The position numbers and the translations under genes are program-made. A DNA stretch of 64,000 nt, from assembly GCA_021323865.1 (NCBI GenBank), contig JAJPKF010000018.1:124001-188000 (forward strand). The letters run 5' to 3'. The stretch comes from Pseudomonadota bacterium. Lineage in GTDB: Bacteria > Chloroflexota > UBA5177 > JAJPKF01. The notes under the pieces were generated by a model. It had not been told where the DNA came from, made no database searches, and saw only the letters and a list, made by a program, of their open reading frames with translations. Positions 25,331 through 33,607 of the stretch are shown here, piece by piece (within the stretch, counting starts at the first letter, position 1; each line of letters starts with the position of its first letter).

Positions 25331-26181
25331 CCGCCCGCAGACTGGAGGGCAGACCAGTCGCGGCGCGCATTCGCGAACAGGTGGCGGAAGACATCCGGGA
25401 CGTCGTTTCGCAGGGCTCCGAACCGGGACTTGCCGTCGTGCTGGGAGGCAACGATCCGGCAGCTGCCGTGTATGCCCGACAGCTTGACCGTCAGGGTACT
25501 GCCTTGGGCATACGGGCGGAGGTTCTGTCCCTACCACTCGAATCCAGTGAAGCTGAGGTCGATGGGCTGATTGACCGGCTCAACAACCGGCAAACGCTTG
25601 ATGGAATCGTTGTGGCAACGCCGTTGCCGCCGCAAATAGCCCTTTCCCGGCTTTCGGGCCGGTTGGATCCGGCGAAAGATGTGGATGGGATGACGGTCGT
25701 CAACAGCGGCCGGCTGTATCTCGGCCTTCCCGCGTCAGTCCCGTCGACCGCCATGGCGATACTCGAGCTCCTCGTCTCGGCAGGGGTGGAAATTCAGGGG
25801 AAAGAAGCGGTGGTCGTCGGCCGCAGCCCCACGGTGGGGAAGCCGGTGGCCATGCTATTGCTCCGCTCTGGAGCCACGGTTACCGTAACCCATACACAAA
25901 CGAGAGACTTGGCAAAGCACACGGGGAAGGCAGACATCCTTGTGGTCGCTGCCGGCAGGCCTGGACTCATCAGTGGGTCGATGATACGTCCGGGCGCCGT
26001 CGTGATAGATGCCGGCATTAATGTCGTCGGTGAACGCATCGTCGGGGATGTCGACTTCGAGGGAGCGGCCGAGGTCGCGGGCGCTATCACCCCCGTGCCC
26101 GGCGGGGTCGGGCCACTGACGAATATCATGCTCTTTCGGGCCGTGGCGCAGAACTTCCGCCGGAGGATGGGCCATGGGTAA
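25327..26181 (+). CDS. folD: Methylenetetrahydrofolate dehydrogenase FolD, cyclohydrolase residues missing
   Basis: A 284-aa FolD-fold enzyme for NAD(P)-dependent oxidation of 5,10-methylene-THF. Conserved regions include KDVDG (117-121), VVGRSPTVGKPVAMLL and the C-terminal TPVPGGVGPLT. In bifunctional FolD the catalytic Lys lies four residues after the motif Tyr (Y-x3-K); here the stretch is VYARQLDRQG, with Leu53 in its place. The conserved Gln of the VQLPLP loop is replaced (VVATPLP, Ala97). Both residues are needed for cyclohydrolase activity in characterised homologues, so this protein is probably a dehydrogenase only, with FchA supplying hydrolysis. GTG start overlaps fchA; the end overlaps folP by 8 nt. 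Confidence 0.88.
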   Translation: MTARRLEGRPVAARIREQVAEDIRDVVSQGSEPGLAVVLGGNDPAAAVYARQLDRQGTALGIRAEVLSLPLESSEAEVDGLIDRLNNRQTLDGIVVATPLPPQIALSRLSGRLDPAKDVDGMTVVNSGRLYLGLPASVPSTAMAILELLVSAGVEIQGKEAVVVGRSPTVGKPVAMLLLRSGATVTVTHTQTRDLAKHTGKADILVVAAGRPGLISGSMIRPGAVVIDAGINVVGERIVGDVDFEGAAEVAGAITPVPGGVGPLTNIMLFRAVAQNFRRRMGHG

Positions 26182-26998
26182 GGGGTGGGGTTTCGCCTGG
26201 GGATCCAAGACCTTCGTCATGGGCATTGTTAACGCAACTCCCGACAGCTTTTCCGGCGATGGAGTCGGAGATGATGTGGAGGCGGCGGCCGCAGCGGCAT
26301 TGAGTCAGGTCGAGGCGGGTGCCGACATCGTGGATGTCGGCGGCGAATCAACACGCCCTGGGTCCACTCCAGTGGCCCTGCCGGACGAGCTCCAGCGCGT
26401 CATTCCCGCCATCCGGGCAATTCGGGGACGTTCAGCGATCCCGATTTCGGTCGATACCAGCAAGGCGCCGGTGGCTGAGGCGGCTGTAGAGGCAGGCGCC
26501 GGCGTCGTGAACGACGTCTCCGGTCTGCAAGCCGATCCAGGCATGATCCAGGTTCTCTCCGCTTGCCATGCCGGCGTGGTACTGATGCACAGCCGTGCCG
26601 AACGGAAGCGCACAGACATTGTGGAGGAAGTGGTGGACTTCCTACACCAAGCGAGTGAGCGGGCGATGAAGGCTGGGATCTCAGGGGATCGGATCGTTGT
26701 GGATCCAGGCTTTGGCTTCGCCAAGGATGCGAGCGAGAACCTGATCATCCTGCGGCGGCTGCCTGAGCTACGCGCCTTGGGGTTCCCGGTGCTCGTTGGA
26801 GCTTCCCGCAAGTCCACCATTGGCCGGGTGCTCGCGCTGCCGGTCGGCGATCGCATGGAAGGCAGCGTGGCCGTGATGGTGGTTGCCATCGTCGGCGGGG
26901 CAGACATGGTACGGGTTCACGACGTACAAACCTCGGCCCGAGCGGCCAAGATGACGGACGCGGTTGTGCGGGGGTGGGAGCCGGACGAGACCGGCTGA
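26174..26998 (+). CDS. folP: Dihydropteroate synthase
   Basis: A TIM-barrel enzyme of 274 aa condensing 6-hydroxymethyl-dihydropterin diphosphate with p-aminobenzoate. Motifs in order: VMGIVNATPDSFSGDG, DVGGESTRPGS, VNDVSGLQ, VVDPGFGFAKD, LVGASRKSTIG and RVHDV. The ATG lies within the end of folD, giving tight coupling in a one-carbon/folate operon. No other folate biosynthesis genes (folK, folB) follow. Confidence 0.95.
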   Translation: MGKGWGFAWGSKTFVMGIVNATPDSFSGDGVGDDVEAAAAAALSQVEAGADIVDVGGESTRPGSTPVALPDELQRVIPAIRAIRGRSAIPISVDTSKAPVAEAAVEAGAGVVNDVSGLQADPGMIQVLSACHAGVVLMHSRAERKRTDIVEEVVDFLHQASERAMKAGISGDRIVVDPGFGFAKDASENLIILRRLPELRALGFPVLVGASRKSTIGRVLALPVGDRMEGSVAVMVVAIVGGADMVRVHDVQTSARAAKMTDAVVRGWEPDETG

Positions 26999-27181
26999 CG
27001 AGACGGTGTCGCAGCGAGGCCCTCAGACTCCTTCCCGGCTCCACGAGGATCCCCAACCGTCCTCCAAACTCAGACCCCTCGACACTGTTCAGACTGTCCA
27101 GTCCGAGTGCCCGCGTTTGTGGCGCTATCATCTAATCGGCGATAGAAGCTATCCGGAAGACCCACCGAACGGAGGAAGCCG

Positions 27182-28450
27182 GTGACAAGTCCCTATCAGC
27201 ACTTTGTGGAGACGCTCGAGGAGGCCGGCCGCTGCCTCGGCGTGTCCGCGGATCTCCTGCGTCGCATTGCGACCCCGGAACGGGTACACACAGTGTCGGT
27301 TCCCATCAAGCGGACGAGCGGCGCGTGGGAGATCTACGCGGGATACCGGGTCCAGCATAATTCGGCCCGGGGGCCCTACAAGGGTGGCATCCGCTTCCAT
27401 CCGCAGGTCAACCTGGACGAGGTCAAGGCCCTGGCTGCCTGGATGAGCATGAAGACCGCGGTTGTCGACATTCCGCTGGGTGGGGGTAAGGGCGGTATCA
27501 CTGTCGACCCCCATAGTCTTGACGACGCGGAGCTGGAAGCCCTCACGCGGATGTACACCAACCGGATCCACCGGGACATCGGCCCCTACGTGGACATTCC
27601 GGCTCCCGACGTGAATACCGACTCTCGCATCATGGACTGGCTGGCGAATGAATATGGGCGGTTGACCGGCTTGCCCACACCGGCGGTGGTAACCGGCAAG
27701 AGCATCTCGGCCGGTGGCTCAGAAGGCCGTGATACGGCCACGGCGCAGGGTGGCTTCTTCGTGCTGCAGTCGGCGCTCGAGGCAAACGGCGAGAGTCTCG
27801 CCGGTAAGCGGGTTGCCATTCAAGGCTTCGGGAATGCGGGCGCGAATTTCGCGAAGCTGGCTTCGCAGGCTGGCGCTCTGGTGGTGGCGGCATCTGATAC
27901 GTCAGGCGCCATCGCCTCCGAACAAGGCCTGCCTGCTTCGGACCTGGCTCAGTTCAAGGCAGAGGGCGGCCGATTCTCACAGATGAACGGCGAGTTTACC
28001 CGTATAGGGCCGGAAGAGGTGCTGACCTACACGGCCGATATCTTGGTGCCCTCGGCTCTGGAGGATCAACTGTCGCGTGAGATCGCGACGGGCGTGACCG
28101 CCCGCTATGTCCTCGAGCTGGCCAACGGGCCAACCACGGCCGACGGTGACGCTGTCCTGGAGCAGCGAGATGTCGTGGTGCTGCCGGACATCCTGGCCAA
28201 CGCCGGTGGCGTAGTCGTGAGCTACTTCGAATGGCTGCAGAACGTCAGCCTGGAGCGCTGGAGCGGCAACCAGGTCCGGACGCAGCTTGCCGACGTGATG
28301 AAGAACGCCTTCGAGGCCGTGGCCGGAATCAAGTCGGCGAGGAGCGTCTCCTATCGACTGGCTGCCTATTGCCTCGCCATTCAGCGCATCTCCGCGGCTA
28401 TGGAAACTCACCCTATGGGGGCTGAGAGTGCCTCCCCAGTGAAAACCTAA
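27182..28450 (+). CDS. gdhA: Glu/Leu/Phe/Val-family dehydrogenase, probably glutamate dehydrogenase
   Basis: A 422-aa oxidative-deaminating dehydrogenase. The catalytic region reads GPYKGGIRFHPQVNLDEVKALAAWMSMKTAV followed by PLGGGKGGI, with the substrate and catalytic lysines in place. DIPAPDVNT and TGKSISAGGS follow, and the nucleotide-binding motif is GFGNAGANFA. Length and sequence fit hexameric catabolic GDH. The GTG start has GGAGGAAGCC upstream. The ~180-nt leader contains GATAGAAGCTATC, a small inverted repeat. Confidence 0.92.
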   Translation: MTSPYQHFVETLEEAGRCLGVSADLLRRIATPERVHTVSVPIKRTSGAWEIYAGYRVQHNSARGPYKGGIRFHPQVNLDEVKALAAWMSMKTAVVDIPLGGGKGGITVDPHSLDDAELEALTRMYTNRIHRDIGPYVDIPAPDVNTDSRIMDWLANEYGRLTGLPTPAVVTGKSISAGGSEGRDTATAQGGFFVLQSALEANGESLAGKRVAIQGFGNAGANFAKLASQAGALVVAASDTSGAIASEQGLPASDLAQFKAEGGRFSQMNGEFTRIGPEEVLTYTADILVPSALEDQLSREIATGVTARYVLELANGPTTADGDAVLEQRDVVVLPDILANAGGVVVSYFEWLQNVSLERWSGNQVRTQLADVMKNAFEAVAGIKSARSVSYRLAAYCLAIQRISAAMETHPMGAESASPVKT

Positions 28451-28464
28451 CCGCGGCCCACTGA

Positions 28465-28761
28465 CTATCGCCGGCGGCGGCCAGCTCCTGCGGCCGGCTC
28501 TCGCCGGAGCCCCTCGAGGACGGTGAGGACGGCCTCTCGGAACGCCGGTTCATCCTCAATCAGGGCTGGATCAACCGCATCGTACATCCAGTGGTTTTCC
28601 CGGCGCCACCGGAAGCGAAATGCGCCCTTCCAGGCCGCCGCGAAGAGCAGGCCGTCACAGTAGAAGCCCCACCCGCCGAACATGCGGCGCACCTCCAGGC
28701 CCGGAAGCCAAGCCAGTGCCTCTTCGGCCGCTAACCGAATCTGATCTTCAGCGATACTCAT
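28465..28761 (-). CDS. TfoX N-terminal domain family protein
   Basis: A 98-aa protein made of the TfoX/Sxy N-terminal domain only: RRMFGGWGFYCDGLLFAAAWKGAFRFRW is the diagnostic core. In gammaproteobacteria TfoX controls competence, but short stand-alone members are widespread and uncharacterised. The track start at 28788 adds nine residues; ATG 28761 starts where the family begins. It converges with gdhA, with 14 nt between stops. Confidence 0.75.
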   Translation of the reverse strand: MSIAEDQIRLAAEEALAWLPGLEVRRMFGGWGFYCDGLLFAAAWKGAFRFRWRRENHWMYDAVDPALIEDEPAFREAVLTVLEGLRREPAAGAGRRRR

Positions 28762-28839
28762 GCTTGACTCAGTGTGGCTGACGGGCATTCGTGCAGGAGA
28801 TTGACCAAGAGGACGCTACCGGGAGCAGTGTCTCCGGCG

Positions 28840-29754
28840 CTACTCGACCATCACATCGAGGAGCTGATCAAACACCTCATGCGCGGTAATGTCGTGCAGG
28901 CAGTCGGGCCTGTGACAGACCCTAACGTCGGTTCTGGGTGGCTCCGTGCAGTGACGGATCACGCGGACGCGGGGACCCAGTGGCGACCAGCTCGAGGGGT
29001 GCGTCGGCCCGAAGAGGGTCACGCTGGGCACGCCCAGCAAACCCGCGAGATGGGATACGCCCGAGTCGTTGCCGACATAGCCGCTTGATGCGGTCAGATA
29101 TTCCGCGAGGCGCTGGAGCGTTGGTTCGCGAAGGATCTCCGCCCGGACATCAAAGCGAGTCGCTCGCTCCCGCTCGGCCGGACCCTCCAGGACCGCGACT
29201 GGATAGCCCCTAGCAGTCAGGAGGACCGCCAACTCCTCAAACAGCTCGACCGGTGGACATTTCCACGTCGCGCCGGATCCTGGGTGCAGGATGATGGGAC
29301 CGCGAGGATTGTTCGTCCGCGCGACAACCGGTGCGACTGCCTGTGGCCCCGTCCAGTTGGCATGGATCCCCAGCGGAGAGAGTGCCGACAGCAGCCACTC
29401 GGCAGTATGGACACCCGCTGGTGGGCGTGGATCGGACAGAAGGGCATCCGGTCGAAGGTGACGGATCGCCGAGCGAAGCGGGTCGTTCCCAGTGAAGACG
29501 ACCACTACATCGCTGAGAGGAGATACCTCGACGAGGTTCATCAGTTCGATCGAGAAGGCGCGATCCACCAAACCCCACGACTCGTACAAACGCGCCGGCT
29601 CGCCGCGAACTGCCAGTGTTAGGAACGCGGTCGGAAAAGCAGCGCGCAACGCTCGAACGGCGGGAAGCAGAAGCAGGATGTCGCCGAGGCCCGACATCCA
29701 GGCACAGAGGAGGATGCGATCACATCCGGTGGAGGCAACCGGGGCGTCAGTCAC
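28840..29754 (-). CDS. Glycosyltransferase family 9 (heptosyltransferase-like)
   Basis: A 304-aa GT-B fold enzyme. The N-terminus has RILLCAWMSGLGDILLLLPAVRALR, typical of GT9; the C-terminal half has PIILHPGSGATWKCPPVELFEELAVLL, GNDSGVSHLAGLLGVPSVTLFGPTHPSSWSPLGP, the nucleotide-sugar-binding part. The donor and acceptor are unknown; GT9 proteins also occur in glycan clusters without LPS. The track ATG at 29778 abuts the desulfurase ATG, but a minus-strand TAGTCT box at 29774-29769 would start transcription downstream of it, so I prefer the in-frame GTG at 29754. Confidence 0.85.
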   Translation of the reverse strand: MTDAPVASTGCDRILLCAWMSGLGDILLLLPAVRALRAAFPTAFLTLAVRGEPARLYESWGLVDRAFSIELMNLVEVSPLSDVVVVFTGNDPLRSAIRHLRPDALLSDPRPPAGVHTAEWLLSALSPLGIHANWTGPQAVAPVVARTNNPRGPIILHPGSGATWKCPPVELFEELAVLLTARGYPVAVLEGPAERERATRFDVRAEILREPTLQRLAEYLTASSGYVGNDSGVSHLAGLLGVPSVTLFGPTHPSSWSPLGPRVRVIRHCTEPPRTDVRVCHRPDCLHDITAHEVFDQLLDVMVE

Positions 29755-29767
29755 GTGCAGGCGGCAG

Positions 29768-29774
29768 TAGACTA
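29768..29774. promoter_or_regulatory. Overlapping divergent -10 boxes (bidirectional promoter)
   Basis: The near-palindrome GTAGACTAC contains TAGACT on the plus strand (29768-29773) and TAGTCT on the minus strand (29774-29769). On the plus side it ends 5 nt before the desulfurase ATG; on the minus side it precedes the GT9 GTG by 14 nt. Confidence 0.5.
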
Positions 29775-29778
29775 CCAT

Positions 29779-30999
29779 ATGACCGCGGTGGACGAGCCGG
29801 CGGTGGCTGCGAGCACGGCGTTCCGGGCTTCAGACGATGCCTCCATCGCCAATAACCGGCCCGTGTATCTCGACTACAATGCCACCTCGCCACTGGCGCC
29901 CGAGGCGCTGGAGGCCATGATGCCTTTCCTCACTGTCGAGCACGGGAACGCTTCCAGCACCCATCCGTATGGTGTGGTCGCCCGTCGAGCCATCGAGGCG
30001 GCGCGCGCTCAGGTGGCCGTGCTCATTGGAGCTGAGCCGGAGGAGGTCCTGTTCACCAGCGGTGGGAGCGAGAGCAACAACCTGGCGCTGAAAGGCTCTC
30101 TCCTGGCCGGTGAGACTTCGCAGGCTCACGTGCTCATCAGCTGTATCGAGCATCCCGCCGTGCAGAATACCTGCCGCCATCTGAGCGCCAGATTCGGGTG
30201 CAGGGTGACCACAGTGCCTGTTGACTCGCAGGGTATGGTGCGGCCCAGCGACGTGCTCGATGCGCTTCAACCGGAGACGCGCATGATCTCAGTCATGCTG
30301 GCCAACAACGAGGTTGGGACGCTGCAACCCCTGGCTGAGATATCGCAGCTTCTCAGGGATTCTCGCCCGGAGATCTTGATTCACACAGACGCGGCTCAGG
30401 CGGTGGGCAAGATCCCAGTGGATGTTCGACGCCTTGGTGTGGACCTCCTCACCATTGCGGCGCACAAGCTCTGCGGGCCGAAGGGAGTCGGCGCGCTGTA
30501 TGTCCGCTCCGGCGTGACTCTTGAGCCACTGATTCATGGCTCGGGCCATGAACGGGGGCGCCGCGCCGGCACCGAGAATGTGCCCGGAATCGTCGGCCTC
30601 GGTGCGGCCGCCGAGCTGGCATGTCTGACCCTTGGGGCGGAGGAGCCTAGGCTCCGCCGCCTGCGGGGACGTCTCCAGACGGGCGTTTGTGGGGCCATTC
30701 CTCCGGCGGTCATTCATGGTCATCCTGAGCGCTGTCTGCCAAACACCCTGAATGTCAGCTTCCCCGGCGTCACCGGGATCGCCATGCTCGAGGCGTCACC
30801 GGGGCTTGCCGCTTCGACCGGTTCGGCCTGTCACTCCGCCTCGGCGGAGCCCTCCCCCGTCCTGCTGGCCATGGGCGTCGCGCCGGAGCTGGCGTCTGGA
30901 GCGATCCGGCTCTCCCATGGTCGGTACACCACGGAAGCGGACATCGACCGGGCCGTCGACGAGCTTGCAGGAGCGTCGGAACTGCTCGGAGTCGTCTAG
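29779..30999 (+). CDS. Cysteine desulfurase (NifS/IscS family)
   Basis: A PLP-dependent enzyme of 406 aa releasing sulfur from cysteine as an enzyme persulfide. YLDYNATSPL and GNASSTHPYG are at the N-terminus, HTDAAQAVGK and the PLP Schiff-base IAAHKLCGPKGVGALYVR in the middle, and the active-site Cys is in STGSACHSASAEPSPVLLAMG. The group I-like active-site loop suggests sulfur delivery to Fe-S clusters or tRNA thiolation; no iscU or mnmA neighbour is present. The track start at 29755 lies upstream of the promoter; ATG 29779 is preferred. Confidence 0.92.
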   Translation: MTAVDEPAVAASTAFRASDDASIANNRPVYLDYNATSPLAPEALEAMMPFLTVEHGNASSTHPYGVVARRAIEAARAQVAVLIGAEPEEVLFTSGGSESNNLALKGSLLAGETSQAHVLISCIEHPAVQNTCRHLSARFGCRVTTVPVDSQGMVRPSDVLDALQPETRMISVMLANNEVGTLQPLAEISQLLRDSRPEILIHTDAAQAVGKIPVDVRRLGVDLLTIAAHKLCGPKGVGALYVRSGVTLEPLIHGSGHERGRRAGTENVPGIVGLGAAAELACLTLGAEEPRLRRLRGRLQTGVCGAIPPAVIHGHPERCLPNTLNVSFPGVTGIAMLEASPGLAASTGSACHSASAEPSPVLLAMGVAPELASGAIRLSHGRYTTEADIDRAVDELAGASELLGVV

Positions 31000-31012
31000 C
31001 GCAGTCTTGGTT

Positions 31013-33439
31013 CTAGGGGCGCTTGAACCGGAACTCCACCTCCGTTCGGGACTTGAAGTCGGTCGACATCCAAGCCTCCTGAGGCGCCTCCGCCGGCATG
31101 GGTTGAAGCCGCCACCCCATCGGTGCACACTCCTGGTCATTGAGCCAAATCGACTCGACCATCGCCCCTTCCGGCACTCGGATGCCGATTTCCAGCTGGA
31201 AGCCCGCAGGAACCTCGTCGACTGCCTGAACGAGGATCCGTTGATCTTCGCTGGACGGACGGTACTCGACGTCGAACCTGCAGTTCTTGACCCGACGTCG
31301 AACCAAGAGATGCGGCCAACTCCGGGGAATCGAAGGACGGACGATGATTCGATGCTCGAGGGCGTCCACCTGCACTCCAGCGAAATCATGTAAGCAGGCG
31401 AGGAACCCGGCCATGCTCCAGCCTTGAAAGTCCGCACCCAGAGGGCCTCGCAGATCCTGCAGCTCGTCCAGGCCCCCAACTCCCGAATGGTGCAGGGACG
31501 ATCGCATCTGGCCCCGCACATAGTGGTCGTATCCGGTTTGGGTGTCTCCCACGGCCAGTTCTCCCAGCAGCAGGAAAGGGCAGAGCCAGGGCCACTCGAT
31601 GCCCCGATGGTAGTTGTAGATCCCCACGCTCATCATCGATTTGTCCCGGATGTTGTGGGCATCTTGGACGAACGCCGCGCTGAACTGCTCCGGCCAGTCC
31701 CGGGGCGCCAATGACTTGACTCCCATCCGTCCGGCGAGCTGATCACGAGCCACAAGGACCATGTCTCGCGCGAGGTCAGGCGGAAGTGGGTGATCCAGAA
31801 GGAAGGCGAGGTAGCCATTGGGGGTCAATCGTTCACGAGGATGGAACTGATAGTCCAAGCTGTCGGCCAGATATCCGTCCAGGTGGAACTCGGTGAAGCT
31901 CTCCATGCCCTCTCGGTAAGTCCCCTGAAGCCGGTCGGCGAGGTCGGGATTGTGATTCCCTATGGTGGGTAGGAAGCAGCGCAGAGCATCCAGCCAGAGC
32001 AGCTCGATCTCCACCGGGTAGCCATCGCGTGGCGTGAAGGCCGTATCCTCCCAGGTCTCCCAGAGATAGCTGCGCTGTATGACCCCCCCTGACGGCAGAA
32101 GCCCCCGACGAACATAGCCGAGGCTGGCCTCGAAGAACTGCTCCACCATGCCGTACTTCTCTTCGAGAAGTGAGGTATCGGCGGTCAGGCGCGTGTAGTC
32201 CGCCAGGCGTCGCAGTGCCCAGAGGGTGCCGTCGCTCGAGAAGTACACCAATGGCTCGCCCAAACGGATGATGTGGGGCAAGCGTCCGGTTCGCTGGTCC
32301 TGCGACTGCCAGGTGTTGTCAAGTATGGTGCGCATGGTTTCGAAGTCGTTGGTGAGCATGAGCGCCCCGAGACAGATATTCTCGTCTCGCTTCCAAGCGT
32401 CGAGGAAGTACTTGTTCCCGGCAAAGATGGCCGTCAGATGTTCGGTCTTGTCCTGCGACCTCACGTCGACATCCCGAGCGACGAGGCAGCTGTCCAAACG
32501 GCTCAAGACATGCCGGTACGCCACGTCGACCTCCGCGTCCCCACAGCGGAACATTGCCTGGTCCATGAGGGCTTCGCCACGAGCTTCGGCGTCTCTCGAG
32601 AGTTCGTGAAGATCCGCGACGACTTCCCGGGCGACTTTCTCCGCTCGCTTCACATCGGGGTCAAACGCAAAGACCAGGCTGGCGGGGGCCTCGACGCGGA
32701 GATGGGCCGGCACGAAGACCGTGTTGCAGTAGGAATCCCAGATCGGAGCCTCATCGGGCGCCGTCTCGTGGGTCTCCCGATAGATCGAGTGGATGAGTTT
32801 CTGTCGCTGCTCGTCCTTGAGGTAGGTCCTTTCCTGGAGCCGCTCCCCTTCCGGAAGTACCTCGACCGACATGGGACTGCCCGCACAGCGGATGACGCAT
32901 CGAAAATCCATCTGTGTCTGATTCGGACCCTCGATCTGGTTGCCGACGATGAGTGCAGCGTCCAGTTCCTGACCGACGGAATCGACGTTGTAACCGTCGA
33001 AGTCAGTGTTGAACGCCTGGTAGTAGCGCATGTCGAATTGGGGTTCCACGATGAAGGTGGCCGGCCGGTCGCACTCCAGCGTCATGACGCACGCGGGCTG
33101 ACGTGGCGGAACAAAGAACCGCTGCCGCACCGTGACACCTTCAACATGAAAGGAACGCACGGCCTCCGTCAGGGTCTGGTCGAACGCGAACTGATCGGCC
33201 CGATTTAGGAGTGTTCGCCGGCCCTCGCGCTCGATCCAAACCCTCGCCGCCTCCAGATACTTGCGACCAAACTCCGAGACTCCGAACCACTTGATGGGCA
33301 CGAGCGTGCGGTTGGCGATGTTCAGCTCGACTGGGAGGTAAAGCACAAATCCCCCGCCATTGCCCAGGAGGAAGGTGCGACCGGAGAGTTGATGACCTTC
33401 CAAGTGGACGGTGGTGAAGGCTGGCGCCGGTGGTTCCAT
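31013..33439 (-). CDS. Glycogen-debranching-enzyme-like protein (amylo-alpha-1,6-glucosidase type)
   Basis: An 808-aa protein with an N-terminal beta-sandwich domain (about 1-260) and an (alpha/alpha)6 barrel from about 300, as in bacterial debranching enzymes and related glycoside hydrolases. NKYFLDAWKRDENICLGALML and GIEWPWLCPFLLLGEL match the two conserved active-site helices, and WETWEDTAFTPRDGYPVEIELLWLDALR is also family-like. It probably hydrolyses alpha-1,6 or related glucosidic linkages. Catalytic residues cannot be assigned confidently. The ATG is preceded by AAAGG. Converges with the desulfurase gene. Confidence 0.75.
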   Translation of the reverse strand: MEPPAPAFTTVHLEGHQLSGRTFLLGNGGGFVLYLPVELNIANRTLVPIKWFGVSEFGRKYLEAARVWIEREGRRTLLNRADQFAFDQTLTEAVRSFHVEGVTVRQRFFVPPRQPACVMTLECDRPATFIVEPQFDMRYYQAFNTDFDGYNVDSVGQELDAALIVGNQIEGPNQTQMDFRCVIRCAGSPMSVEVLPEGERLQERTYLKDEQRQKLIHSIYRETHETAPDEAPIWDSYCNTVFVPAHLRVEAPASLVFAFDPDVKRAEKVAREVVADLHELSRDAEARGEALMDQAMFRCGDAEVDVAYRHVLSRLDSCLVARDVDVRSQDKTEHLTAIFAGNKYFLDAWKRDENICLGALMLTNDFETMRTILDNTWQSQDQRTGRLPHIIRLGEPLVYFSSDGTLWALRRLADYTRLTADTSLLEEKYGMVEQFFEASLGYVRRGLLPSGGVIQRSYLWETWEDTAFTPRDGYPVEIELLWLDALRCFLPTIGNHNPDLADRLQGTYREGMESFTEFHLDGYLADSLDYQFHPRERLTPNGYLAFLLDHPLPPDLARDMVLVARDQLAGRMGVKSLAPRDWPEQFSAAFVQDAHNIRDKSMMSVGIYNYHRGIEWPWLCPFLLLGELAVGDTQTGYDHYVRGQMRSSLHHSGVGGLDELQDLRGPLGADFQGWSMAGFLACLHDFAGVQVDALEHRIIVRPSIPRSWPHLLVRRRVKNCRFDVEYRPSSEDQRILVQAVDEVPAGFQLEIGIRVPEGAMVESIWLNDQECAPMGWRLQPMPAEAPQEAWMSTDFKSRTEVEFRFKRP

Positions 33440-33607
33440 GGGGCGGCCTTTCGGAGGGTTCGAGTCATGTTATCGACGCAGGAGGCGTGCCTTGGCGGAA
33501 GGAACACCCGCGAGCCGGGGACGGGCTTGGGTGATGGTCGAGAAGGTGCCGCGAGGGCCTGGCCACAGAATATCGAGAGATCCGCGCGTGCACGATCCAT
33601 AGTCCTC

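Noticed and set aside
32273-33208. 311-aa plus-strand ORF
   Set aside because: Antisense to the debranching-enzyme-like gene, no recognisable domain.
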